Position numbers and translations under genes: made by a program
The notes under the pieces: model-generated
What the model was told of the DNA's origin: nothing
Databases searched by the model: none
What the model saw: only the letters and a program-made list of their open reading frames with translations
Source: Mycobacterium sp.
Lineage (GTDB): Bacteria; Actinomycetota; Actinomycetes; Mycobacteriales; Mycobacteriaceae
Assembly: GCA_020438845.1 (NCBI GenBank)
Contig: JAGQTV010000103.1
Span: forward strand, 62,001 to 126,000
Direction of reading: 5' to 3'
Length of the DNA stretch: 64,000 bases
Shown: positions 53,539 to 60,990 of the stretch, in pieces
Layout: each line of letters opens with the position of its first letter
How positions within the stretch are numbered: the stretch's first letter is position 1

Positions 53539-54201
53539 CTACTGCACCCGGCCCGCCACGAAATCCGCCGCCTCGTCGGTCATGCCGTTCTCGGCGTAGG
53601 AGAAGTGGGCCGAAAGACTCAGACCCGAGGAACAAAACAGGTCGTCGGGTGCGCACAGGTCGATCGTCTTGGCTCCGTAGACGGTGCTCAACTCATTGAG
53701 CGGTCCGCCGCCGGGGATGTTACGCATCGGGTTGCCGAACACAGCGACGGCTGCGACGTGATCGGCGACCTGCGCGGACATCGGGGTAGCGGTGTACTTT
53801 CCGTACGGCCCCGGGTTGGCAGTGATCAGCGAGATGACACCCGCGCCCTGCGATATGCCGCTGAGCACGAGCTTGGTGTTCGGGCAGTTAGCGGCCATCC
53901 ACTGCGCGCGGTCGGCTGCGTCGGCGGCGCCGAGGGGGGCCGATTGCTGGAAGTCGAAGCTCGCGGGATAGTTCACCGAGTAGGTGGCAAGCGAGTGGCT
54001 GCCGACCCTGGAACGCAGGGCGTCGACGAAAACACTGCCGACCTGGCCCAGGCCGGAGCCGCCGGTTCCCCTGGCGAAGATCACCTCGATGTCGGGGCAC
54101 GGGTCGGCTGCCGCGGACGGGATTGCGGCCTCGGCGACCAGGCTCGCCGCGGGCGGCAGTGCCGCAGCCACGAGGATGCCCAGAACTTGCCGCGCAAGCA
54201 T
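53539..54201 (-). CDS. Secreted cutinase-family esterase (Culp)
   Basis: 220-aa secreted alpha/beta hydrolase. A signal peptide (about 1-32, cleavage after SAAA) is followed by the mature start DPCPDIEVIFARGT, typical of cutinase-like proteins. The nucleophile Ser117 lies in LSGISQGAG, where most relatives have GYSQG. The triad aspartate (about 187) lies in LCAPDDLFC and the histidine (about 199) in SAHFSY. Two cysteine pairs (35/106, 183/190) match the family disulfides. Mycobacterial Culps hydrolyse lipid esters at the cell surface. It is divergent from the lipase gene with 48 bases between. Confidence 0.92.
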   Translation of the reverse strand: MLARQVLGILVAAALPPAASLVAEAAIPSAAADPCPDIEVIFARGTGGSGLGQVGSVFVDALRSRVGSHSLATYSVNYPASFDFQQSAPLGAADAADRAQWMAANCPNTKLVLSGISQGAGVISLITANPGPYGKYTATPMSAQVADHVAAVAVFGNPMRNIPGGGPLNELSTVYGAKTIDLCAPDDLFCSSGLSLSAHFSYAENGMTDEAADFVAGRVQ

Positions 54202-54237
54202 GTGTCCATGCTGACAGACGCCTCGCGCGAAGGCTTG

Positions 54238-54243
54238 TACCGT
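54238..54243 (+). promoter_or_regulatory. Leaderless -10 box (TACCGT) for the lipase gene
   Basis: TACCGT ends 6 bases before GTG 54250, with the same sequence and spacing as in front of the MpaB-type gene at 28197. It argues for GTG 54250 against the upstream ATG 54208. Confidence 0.5.
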
Positions 54244-54249
54244 CGGTCC

Positions 54250-55248
54250 GTGGCCGAGAACTCCAGACCTCCCGTTGACCCGATGCTGCAGACGATTCTC
54301 GAGGCGGTGCCGTTCCGGTTGACCGCAGAGGGCGGAGTGGAGGCGGCCCGCCGCCGGTTCCGCGACCTCCCGCGCCGCCCCCTGCACCCAGAACTGCGGG
54401 TGGAGAACCACCACGTCGACGGCCCAGCAGGTCCCATCCCGGTGCGGGTTTACTGGCCCGACGACACCGGTGCGGATCGGCTCCCGGTCACCCTGTACTT
54501 CCACGGAGGTGGCTTCGCCGTCGGAGATCTCGACACCCATGACGCCACGGCACGCCAGCACGCGGTAGGAGCCGACACCGTGGTGGTGTCGGTCGACTAC
54601 CGGCTGGCTCCGGAGGCTCCCTACCCCGCCGCTGTCGAGGACGCCTGGGCGGCCACCTGCTGGGTCGCCGGCCACGCCGACCGCTTCGGTGCGGACGGCT
54701 CCCGCCTGGCGGTGGCCGGCGATTCCGCAGGCGGCACGCTGGCGGCGGTAGTCGCCCAAATCGCACGAGACAGCGCCCGCACCGGTAACGCTGGACCCCC
54801 GGTGGCTTTTCAATTGCTGTGGTACCCGTCAGCGATGTGGGACACCTCACTGCCATCATTCGTCGAAAATGCCGACGCGCCCGTACTCGATACCGCAGCC
54901 ATAGCCGAGTTCACCAACTGGTACGCCGGACATCTCGACTTGTCGGCCATTCCGGCCACCCTGGCCCCAGGTCGGGCAGTCGACCTTTCGGGACTCCCGC
55001 CGGCCTATATCGCCGTTGCCGGACATGACCCCCTCCGCGATGACGGCATCCGGTACGCGGAGTTGCTGGCTGCTGCCGGGGTGGACGTCGAACTGCACAA
55101 CGCCGAGACGTTGGTCCACGGCTATCTGGGCTATGCGGCCGTAGTACCCGCCGCCACCGAGGCGACGGCCCGCGGGCTGGCCGCGCTGCACGCGGCTCTG
55201 CATCCCCGGCGTCCCGTGGAGGCCGCCGCGCCATCCGGTCATCAGTAA
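54250..55248 (+). CDS. Alpha/beta hydrolase of the hormone-sensitive lipase family
   Basis: 332-aa esterase/lipase related to mycobacterial LipH/LipI. The oxyanion-hole motif YFHGGGFAVG lies near residue 83, the segment VVSVDYRLAPEAPYPAA near 112, the nucleophile Ser159 in VAGDSAGG, and the triad is completed by Asp in VAGHDPLRDDG (about 262) and His in LVHGYLGY (about 292). It has no signal peptide, so it is likely cytosolic, acting on short-chain esters. The GTG start rests on the leaderless -10 box; ATG 54208 would add 14 residues. LipH/LipI also lie close to priA in M. tuberculosis. Confidence 0.92.
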   Translation: MAENSRPPVDPMLQTILEAVPFRLTAEGGVEAARRRFRDLPRRPLHPELRVENHHVDGPAGPIPVRVYWPDDTGADRLPVTLYFHGGGFAVGDLDTHDATARQHAVGADTVVVSVDYRLAPEAPYPAAVEDAWAATCWVAGHADRFGADGSRLAVAGDSAGGTLAAVVAQIARDSARTGNAGPPVAFQLLWYPSAMWDTSLPSFVENADAPVLDTAAIAEFTNWYAGHLDLSAIPATLAPGRAVDLSGLPPAYIAVAGHDPLRDDGIRYAELLAAAGVDVELHNAETLVHGYLGYAAVVPAATEATARGLAALHAALHPRRPVEAAAPSGHQ

Positions 55249-55316
55249 CGCCGGTCATCAGTAACGTTTGTCGGTTGGGACACGACAGACCACAATGACA
55301 GCAGTCGTCTCGTCAC

Positions 55317-55733
55317 ATGGAGGATCCCAAGCTCATGTCACCCCGCCCCATGTCACCCCCCGGGGATCGCCTTTCACTCGCCTGCGTCGGCACCATCGTC
55401 GCTGGGATGGCCGTAGCTGGGTTGGCCGCGCCGGTCGCGACCGCCGCCCCCGACTGCAGCCAGGGCACGATCGACAGCACCGTCTCGAACGTTCAGGGTC
55501 AGGCTCAGGCCTACATGAGCAGCCATCCCGATGGAAATAGGGCGCTCATGGCCGCGGCCACACAGCCGCGTCCGCAGGCGGCGGCAACGCTGAACGCCTA
55601 TGCGACGAACCATCCTCAGGAGTACGCCGACTTCAAGGCCATCCTGGCGCCACTGGGAACGCTGCAGAAGCAGTGCGGCGTGCAGGTCGTCCCCGCGCAG
55701 TTCCAGTGGGCGTTCGACCAGTTCATCGGATAA
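55317..55733 (+). CDS. Secreted haemophore-like (MHB family) protein
   Basis: 138-aa small exported protein. After a short leader a hydrophobic signal (LACVGTIVAGMAVAGLAAPVA) ends at ATAAPDCS. The mature part of about 95 residues is helical, with two cysteines (DCSQG and KQCGV) and the family pattern SHPDGNRALMAAA, YATNHPQEYADFKAI. It resembles mycobacterial haem-binding haemophore-like proteins (Rv0203-related). Haem binding here is inference. ATG 55317 or 55335 could be the start; both lie before the signal. It ends at a strong terminator. Confidence 0.8.
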   Translation: MEDPKLMSPRPMSPPGDRLSLACVGTIVAGMAVAGLAAPVATAAPDCSQGTIDSTVSNVQGQAQAYMSSHPDGNRALMAAATQPRPQAAATLNAYATNHPQEYADFKAILAPLGTLQKQCGVQVVPAQFQWAFDQFIG

Positions 55734-55753
55734 CAGCCCGCAGTAGGCAATCC

Positions 55754-55807
55754 ACAGCCGAAAAAATCGCGGGGTCCAGTTCGGACCGCGCGATTTTTTT
55801 CGGCTGT
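55754..55807. terminator. Bidirectional intrinsic terminator between the haemophore gene and metK
   Basis: A long inverted repeat: ACAGCCGAAAAAATCGCG on one side and CGCGATTTTTTTCGGCTGT on the other, with GGGTCC/GGACC extending the stem around a short AGTTC loop. The A-run and T-run give a U-tract on either strand, so it can stop both convergent transcripts (haemophore gene ending 55733, metK ending 55818). It is the clearest intrinsic terminator in the window. Confidence 0.88.
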
Positions 55808-55817
55808 TCGCTCGCCC

Positions 55818-57029
55818 CTAAACGGAATTCTTGAGGTCGTCGACCTTGTCCAGCCGCTCCCAGGGCAGGTCCAGGTCGTCACGACCGAAATGCCCGTAGG
55901 CGGCAGTCTGGGCGTAGATCGGGCGCAGCAGGTCGAGGTCGCGAACGATCGCCCCAGGCCGCAGGTCGAATACTGCCGTGATTGCCTTCTCGATGCGGGC
56001 CGGGTCGACTGTCTCACTGCCGAACGTCTCGACGAACAACCCGACCGGCGCCGCCTTACCGATCGCGTAGGCGACCTGCACCTCGACGCGCTCGGCCAAG
56101 CCCGCTGCCACGACGTTCTTGGCCACCCAACGCATGGCGTAGGCCGCCGACCGGTCCACCTTCGACGGATCCTTACCGGAAAAGGCCCCACCTCCGTGAC
56201 GGGCCCAGCCACCGTAGGTGTCGACGATGATCTTGCGCCCGGTCAGGCCCGCGTCGCCCATGGGTCCGCCGACCACGAACTTCCCGGTCGGGTTGATAAG
56301 CAGCCGGACCCCGGAGGTGTCCAGGGCCTCGTGGCTGAGCTCTTCGATGACCGGGTTGACCACGTGCTCCCTGATGTCGGGGGCCAGTGTCTTCTCCAAG
56401 TCGATGCCCTCGGCGTGCTGGGTGGAGAGGACCACGGTTTCCAGCCGGATCGGTGTGGTGCCGGCGTACTCGATGGTGACCTGGGTTTTGCCGTCGGGCC
56501 GCAGGTAGTCCAGCGGGCCTTCCTTCCGCACCGCGGTCAGCCGGCGCGACAACCGATGCGCCATGGCGATCGGGAGCGGCATCAGCTCCGGAGTGTCCCG
56601 GATCGCGTAGCCGAACATCAGCCCCTGATCACCGGCGCCCTGGGCGTCGAGTGGGTCGCGCTCGCCCTCGACGCGGGCCTCGTAGGCCTCGTCCACACCC
56701 ATGGCGATGTCCGGGGACTGCCGGCCGATACCGATGTTCACGCCGCACGACGCGCCGTCGAAGCCCTTGTCCGATGAGTCGTAGCCGATCTCCAGAATGC
56801 GCTTGCGCACGGTATCGGTGATATCGGCGAAGGCCTCCTTGGCCGACGTGGTGACCTCGCCGACGACATGGACCTGGCCGGTGGTCACCATGGTTTCCAC
56901 CGCAACCCTCGAACGGGGGTCCTGGGCCAGCAGAGAGTCGAGCACCGAGTCGCTGATGGCGTCGCAGATCTTGTCGGGGTGCCCCTCGGTCACCGACTCA
57001 CTGGTGAACAGTCGTCCGTTGTTGCTCAC
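55818..57029 (-). CDS. metK: S-adenosylmethionine synthase
   Basis: 403-aa methionine adenosyltransferase. [17 protein letters not shown] at the N-terminus, the ATP-binding [12 protein letters not shown] near residue 130 and the P-loop-like [19 protein letters not shown] near residue 280 are intact. I chose GTG 57029 (VSNNGRLF), which gives the same length as the M. tuberculosis enzyme; an upstream frame adds nine unsupported residues. No SAM riboswitch is seen in the 86 bases upstream. Confidence 0.96.
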   Translation of the reverse strand: MSNNGRLFTSESVTEGHPDKICDAISDSVLDSLLAQDPRSRVAVETMVTTGQVHVVGEVTTSAKEAFADITDTVRKRILEIGYDSSDKGFDGASCGVNIGIGRQSPDIAMGVDEAYEARVEGERDPLDAQGAGDQGLMFGYAIRDTPELMPLPIAMAHRLSRRLTAVRKEGPLDYLRPDGKTQVTIEYAGTTPIRLETVVLSTQHAEGIDLEKTLAPDIREHVVNPVIEELSHEALDTSGVRLLINPTGKFVVGGPMGDAGLTGRKIIVDTYGGWARHGGGAFSGKDPSKVDRSAAYAMRWVAKNVVAAGLAERVEVQVAYAIGKAAPVGLFVETFGSETVDPARIEKAITAVFDLRPGAIVRDLDLLRPIYAQTAAYGHFGRDDLDLPWERLDKVDDLKNSV

Positions 57030-57115
57030 GTGCCAATTACCCCTTCGATCGCTCACTGGTCAGCCCCAGCTGATTCTTACTGCCGATAATTCACTTGCAA
57101 ATGGTGGGCACAAAC

Positions 57116-58387
57116 CTACCGGTGCCCCGATTCGCCACTCGCGAGGCTGGCGGCGATCGCGTCCACAATACGGCTTGCCATCAGAGTCTTCGAACCATGC
57201 TCGAGCGCGCTCTCAGTCCCGTCGGCCCGCAACATCCAGCCGTCGTTGTTGTCCACCTCGAACGCCCGACCGTCGCCTACCGCGTTGACCACCAGCAGAT
57301 CGCAGCCCTTGCGGCGCAACTTAGCCCTGGCATGGAACAACACGTCGCCTTGGGCGTCACCGGTTTCGGCGGCGAAGCCCACAATGGTCTGCATCTTGGG
57401 CAATTGTCCGTCGGCGCGTTGCCGCACAGCGCTTGCCAGGACATCGGTGGTGCGCACCAGTTCCACCGTGCGGCCCCCCTGACCGTCCCCCTCGGCAACG
57501 TCGCCGGTCTTCTTGATCTTGCTGGCCGCGACGTGCGCGGGGCGGAAGTCGGCCACCGCGGCGGCCATCACCAACACCTCGGCATCTGGTGCGTGCTTGC
57601 TCACCGCCTCGTGCAGCTGGGCCGCCGAGGTGATATGCAGCACATGGACCCCGGCGGGATCGGCAAGTCCGGCGGTGTTGCCGGCGATCAGCGTGACCTC
57701 CGCGCCGCGCTGGGCGGCGACCCGGGCCACCGCATAGCCCTGCTTACCCGAGCTGCGGTTGCCGATGAACCGAACCGGATCCAGCGCCTCGCGAGTGCCG
57801 CCGGCGCTGACCAGGATCCTGGTACCGCGCAGGTCGTAGGGCAGCGCATCGGCGCGCTCGAGGAGCAGCCCCGCAAAGAGGGTGATCTCGTCCGGCTCAG
57901 GCAACCGACCTGCGCCGCTATCCGATCCGGTGAGCCTCCCGGATGCGGGTTCGAGAACGACGGCACCGCGTCTGCGCAGGATGTCCACGTTCTGGACGGT
58001 CGCCGGATGTTGCCACATCTCGGTGTGCATCGCCGGCGCGAACAGCACCGGGCAGCGGGCCGTGAGAAGAGTCGCTGTGAGCAGGTCGTCGGCGCGGCCC
58101 GCGACCGCGCGAGCCAGCAGGTCCGCCGTAGCGGGCGCCACCACGACCAGGTCGGCCTCTTGGCCGAGTCGCACGTGCGGAACGTCCGGTACGTCATCGA
58201 AAACACCGGTGCGAACCGGCTGCCCGGACAACGCCTCGAACGTTGCGGCACCCACGAAGCGCAATGCGGACTCGGTAGGGATGACCCGCACCTCGTGGCC
58301 GGCCTCACGCAACTGCCGCACCACCGAGCAGGCCTTATAGGCGGCGATGCCGCCGGCTACTCCAACGACGATCCGCTTGCGGCTCAT
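57116..58387 (-). CDS. coaBC: CoaBC: phosphopantothenoylcysteine decarboxylase / synthetase
   Basis: 423-aa bifunctional coenzyme A biosynthesis enzyme (formerly Dfp). The flavin-dependent decarboxylase half (1-190) starts RIVVGVAGGIAAYKA and has DVPHVRLGQEADLVVVAPAT with the catalytic histidine and FAPAMHTEMW. The synthetase half begins RILVSAGGTREALDPVRFIG near residue 195, followed by NRSSGKQGYA and AAAVADFRPA. ATG 58387 is chosen; a longer frame overlapping rpoZ has no support. It follows rpoZ by 22 bases in the conserved gmk-rpoZ-coaBC order. Confidence 0.95.
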   Translation of the reverse strand: MSRKRIVVGVAGGIAAYKACSVVRQLREAGHEVRVIPTESALRFVGAATFEALSGQPVRTGVFDDVPDVPHVRLGQEADLVVVAPATADLLARAVAGRADDLLTATLLTARCPVLFAPAMHTEMWQHPATVQNVDILRRRGAVVLEPASGRLTGSDSGAGRLPEPDEITLFAGLLLERADALPYDLRGTRILVSAGGTREALDPVRFIGNRSSGKQGYAVARVAAQRGAEVTLIAGNTAGLADPAGVHVLHITSAAQLHEAVSKHAPDAEVLVMAAAVADFRPAHVAASKIKKTGDVAEGDGQGGRTVELVRTTDVLASAVRQRADGQLPKMQTIVGFAAETGDAQGDVLFHARAKLRRKGCDLLVVNAVGDGRAFEVDNNDGWMLRADGTESALEHGSKTLMASRIVDAIAASLASGESGHR

Positions 58388-58409
58388 GACAGACCCGCGG
58401 TAGCCGGGC

Positions 58410-58709
58410 CTACTCGCCCTCGGTGTGTTCGAGGAGGTCGCCGTGGATCTCGCGGAGCGCAATCGACAGCGGCTTTTCCTGCAGCTCCGGCTCAACCAGC
58501 GGGCCGACGTACTCCAGGATGCCCTCGCCGAGTTGGTTGTAATAGTCGTTGATCTGGCGCGCCCGCTTGGCGGCGTAGATCACCAGGGCGTACTTGCTGG
58601 ACACCCGGTCGAGCAGTTCGTCGATTGGTGGGTTGGTGATACCCAGCGGTGTGTCGTAGGCGGTGGCAGCGCCGGGTGCCGGATCGTAATGATCCATCGT
58701 GGTTGTCAC
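58410..58709 (-). CDS. rpoZ: RNA polymerase omega subunit
   Basis: 99-aa omega subunit, which assists folding of the beta' subunit. The conserved core [19 protein letters not shown] and the AAKRARQIN segment is followed by the actinobacterial C-terminal tail ending LLEHTEGE. The start is a GTG at 58709; an ATG four codons later is possible. The gene follows gmk by 56 bases. Confidence 0.95.
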   Translation of the reverse strand: MTTTMDHYDPAPGAATAYDTPLGITNPPIDELLDRVSSKYALVIYAAKRARQINDYYNQLGEGILEYVGPLVEPELQEKPLSIALREIHGDLLEHTEGE

Positions 58710-58765
58710 GTAGAGCTTCTCCCTGGAAAGTTTTCGGGCTGAAAATTTCGGAATTGACTAGGCCG

Positions 58766-59386
58766 TTACTTCGGCGCGTTTCCCACCAGCAACGATACCA
58801 ATTCAGCACACGCCGATTCCAATTGGTTGTTCACCACCACAACGTCGAACTCGTCCCGGGCGGCCATTTCGGCCTCGGCGGTCGCTAGCCGACGGGCCAT
58901 CACTTCGGGGCTTTCGGTGCCGCGGCCCGTCAACCGTTGCCGCAGGGTCTCCGGAGTGGGCGGGGCCAGGAACACGGTCACGACGTCGGGCAATGCTGCC
59001 TTCACGGCGCGCGCACCGGCCAAGTCGACCTCGATCAATACCGGATGCCCCGCCGCAGCGGCGCGGGCGACCGGCTGTGCCAGGGTCCCGGAACGATGCA
59101 GGCCGCCGTGAATGTCAGCCCACTCCAACAGCTCGCCGGCATCGATGAATTCCTGGAATCGCTCCGGGGAGACGAAGTGGTAATCCACGCCGTCCACCTC
59201 GCCCGGCCGCGGCGACCGGGTGGTAGCCGAAACGCTGAAGAAAAGGTCCGGTATCCGACTGCGCAACTGCCGGACGACCGATGACTTGCCAACAGCAGAA
59301 GGGCCGGACAGCACGAGTATGCGACCGTTCGTTTCCCGCTGGGGAGACGAGTCGCCCGTGCTGCCCGGCCCTCCGCCGGCGTTCAT
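58766..59386 (-). CDS. gmk: Guanylate kinase
   Basis: 206-aa nucleotide kinase for GMP. The P-loop [13 protein letters not shown] lies near residue 26, the GMP-binding segment [20 protein letters not shown] near 55 and the lid region [17 protein letters not shown] near 150. It is preceded by mihF, whose product was first found as a Gmk-interacting factor; the two genes are 9 bases apart. Length and motifs are standard. Confidence 0.96.
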   Translation of the reverse strand: MNAGGGPGSTGDSSPQRETNGRILVLSGPSAVGKSSVVRQLRSRIPDLFFSVSATTRSPRPGEVDGVDYHFVSPERFQEFIDAGELLEWADIHGGLHRSGTLAQPVARAAAAGHPVLIEVDLAGARAVKAALPDVVTVFLAPPTPETLRQRLTGRGTESPEVMARRLATAEAEMAARDEFDVVVVNNQLESACAELVSLLVGNAPK

Positions 59387-59395
59387 CCGCGGTGC

Positions 59396-59713
59396 TTAGG
59401 AGAAGTCGAACTTCTCCAGCAGAGCCTTGCGCTGCCGGTCGCCGAGGCCGCGCAGGCGGCGGGTCGGGGCGATCTCAAGCTCGGTCATGATCTCCTGAGC
59501 CTTGACCTTGCCGACCTTCGGCAGGGCTTCCAGCAGGGCGGAAACCTTCATCTTGCCGAGGACCTCGTCGGTCTCGGCGTCCTTGAGCACCTGCTTGAGG
59601 TTGGTGCCACCGCGCTTGAGCCGCTCTTTGAGCTCAGCACGTGCGCGACGCGCGGCGGCAGCCTTCTCCAACGCGGCGGCGCGCTGCTCGTCGGTCAACT
59701 GGGGAAGGGCCAC
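59396..59713 (-). CDS. mihF: Integration host factor, actinobacterial type (mIHF)
   Basis: 105-aa nucleoid-associated protein of mycobacteria, required for L5 phage integration and for chromosome organisation. The N-terminal helix is alanine/arginine-rich (EKAAAARRARAELKERL) and the S13/HhH-like DNA-binding part contains LLEALPKVGKVKAQEIM and ARGLGDRQR-type residues (RRLRGLGDRQRKAL). The start is a GTG at 59713, matching the family length. Its long upstream leader holds a five-unit tandem repeat. Confidence 0.95.
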   Translation of the reverse strand: MALPQLTDEQRAAALEKAAAARRARAELKERLKRGGTNLKQVLKDAETDEVLGKMKVSALLEALPKVGKVKAQEIMTELEIAPTRRLRGLGDRQRKALLEKFDFS

Positions 59714-59731
59714 GGGTTCCTCCGTCTCATC

Positions 59732-59808
59732 ACCATCATCGTTCTGACCATCAGTGTTCTGAGTGGTCAGTGTTTATGACTGTCAGCGTTCTGACTGTCA
59801 TTGTTCTG
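59732..59808. repeat. Five tandem 15-17-bp repeats in the mihF leader
   Basis: Plus-strand units: 59732 ACCATCATCGTTCTG, 59747 ACCATCAGTGTTCTG, 59762 AGTGGTCAGTGTTTATG (17 bases), 59779 ACTGTCAGCGTTCTG, 59794 ACTGTCATTGTTCTG. On the coding strand each reads CAGAACnnTGAnnGT. The array ends 18 bases before the mihF GTG, where it would be part of the 5' leader or promoter region. Confidence 0.88.
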
Positions 59809-60054
59809 CCTGGGCAGGGTTCTTCAGCCAGCGACGACGACCGTACCCACGCTCTCTGACGAAATCTAACCCGCCCCCCGTCTCAGAACGACGAGGGGGT
59901 GAGCAACCCGCCGGATCCGGCTCGGGCCGGTTGACCCAACTGGCCGATCAGCAGACCGGGCAGCGGCTGGCCGGCGCTGCAAAATTTCGGCTCTACCAGC
60001 ACTTTTACCCAGCAAGTACGACTTAGGGCCGCACCGGGGTGGAAATTTGGAACC

Positions 60055-60092
60055 CCGCCGCAGTGGTTTCGGCGTTTTTCACCACACGGCGG
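60055..60092. terminator. Inverted repeat after pyrF, possible terminator
   Basis: CCGCCGCAGTGGT (60055-60067) pairs with ACCACACGGCGG (60081-60092) with one small bulge and a 13-base loop. It lies 28 bases past the pyrF stop on the minus strand. There is no U-tract following it, so termination is only a possibility, in line with the U-poor hairpins proposed in mycobacteria. Confidence 0.4.
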
Positions 60093-60119
60093 CGTGTCGC
60101 GCGTGTCGCGGCCAGCCGA

Positions 60120-60989
60120 TCAGGCCAGATACGCAACCGCGTCGCGAAGCCGCTCTCCCGCGGCCCGCACAGCTGCGGCGTCTGGACCGGCCCGCAGAAC
60201 CTCACGGGACACCGCCGGCAGCAGCTGTCCGGCACCCGCCCCGCCGAGGCCTGCGAGCATCTCCGGACGTCCGCCCTGGGCGCCCACACCGGGCACCAGG
60301 ACCGGACCGCCCAGGGTGCTCAGGTCGGGCACAGTGGCTGCGTCGAGGGTCGCGCCGACGACCACTCCCACCGATCCCGGCTCCGGAAGCGCCGCTCTGT
60401 TGACCTCAGCGGCGGCATCGACGACGGACTGCGCGACCGTGCGCCCATCGACCGTTGCCCGTTGCACCGAGGCGCCTTCCGGATTCGAGGTGGCGGCCAG
60501 CACGAAGACCCCGCGACCGTGTGCGGCTGCGACCTCCAGCAGCGGATCCAGCGACCCGAAACCCAGATACGGTGAGGCAGTCACCGCGTCGGCAGCCAAC
60601 GGACCACTGCCAGCCCAGGCCTGCGCGTAGGCGGCCATGGTCGAGCCGATGTCGCCGCGTTTGGCGTCGGCCAACACGAGCACACCGTCGGACTGCAATG
60701 CCGCGGTGGTGCGTTCCAGGACCGCGAAACCTTCCGAGCCGTACGCCTCGAAAAAGGCCACCTGGGGTTTGACGATCGCGAACCCCGCATAGGCCTGCAC
60801 GCAGATCTCGCAGAACCGGGAGAGCCCGTCGACGGTGGATGGGAGGTCCCAAGCGCGCAACAGTTCCGGGTGCGGGTCGATGCCCACACACAACGGCCCG
60901 CGAGCGGCGATCGCCGCCGCCAGACGGGTACCGAATCCGGGACCGGAGACGGCGTTTTTGTCAGACCCTTGCATGTCGGGCGCCGTCAT
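60120..60989 (-). CDS. pyrF: Orotidine 5'-phosphate decarboxylase
   Basis: 289-aa type 2 OMP decarboxylase, the last step of UMP synthesis. The catalytic Asp/Lys network is in [18 protein letters not shown] near residue 90, with [11 protein letters not shown] near 35 and [11 protein letters not shown] near 235. ATG 60989 lies one base after the carB stop; a GTG at 61001 would overlap carB by 11 bases and add four residues. The carB-pyrF order is the end of the pyrimidine operon. Confidence 0.94.
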   Translation of the reverse strand: MTAPDMQGSDKNAVSGPGFGTRLAAAIAARGPLCVGIDPHPELLRAWDLPSTVDGLSRFCEICVQAYAGFAIVKPQVAFFEAYGSEGFAVLERTTAALQSDGVLVLADAKRGDIGSTMAAYAQAWAGSGPLAADAVTASPYLGFGSLDPLLEVAAAHGRGVFVLAATSNPEGASVQRATVDGRTVAQSVVDAAAEVNRAALPEPGSVGVVVGATLDAATVPDLSTLGGPVLVPGVGAQGGRPEMLAGLGGAGAGQLLPAVSREVLRAGPDAAAVRAAGERLRDAVAYLA

Positions 60990-60990
60990 G

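Larger units (their letters stand above)
59714..60119. other. Gene-free mihF upstream region
   Basis: About 400 bases between pyrF and mihF, where M. tuberculosis carries the PE15/PPE20 genes. I find no PE/PPE sequence and no credible ORF here. The part next to mihF holds a 15-bp tandem repeat (59732-59808); the part next to pyrF holds an inverted repeat (60055-60092). An additional CCCCCC/GGGGG hairpin near 59873-59899 is possible. The mihF promoter must lie here, but no hexamer pair is convincing. Confidence 0.6.

Noticed and set aside
53389..54249. Long extension of the lipase frame upstream to 53389
   Set aside because: This part is antisense to the cutinase gene; the esterase fold begins after 54250, where a -10 box also points to the start.
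60015..60119. PE/PPE gene remnant between mihF and pyrF
   Set aside because: M. tuberculosis has PE15/PPE20 here, but no PE or PPE motif can be read in any frame of this gap.
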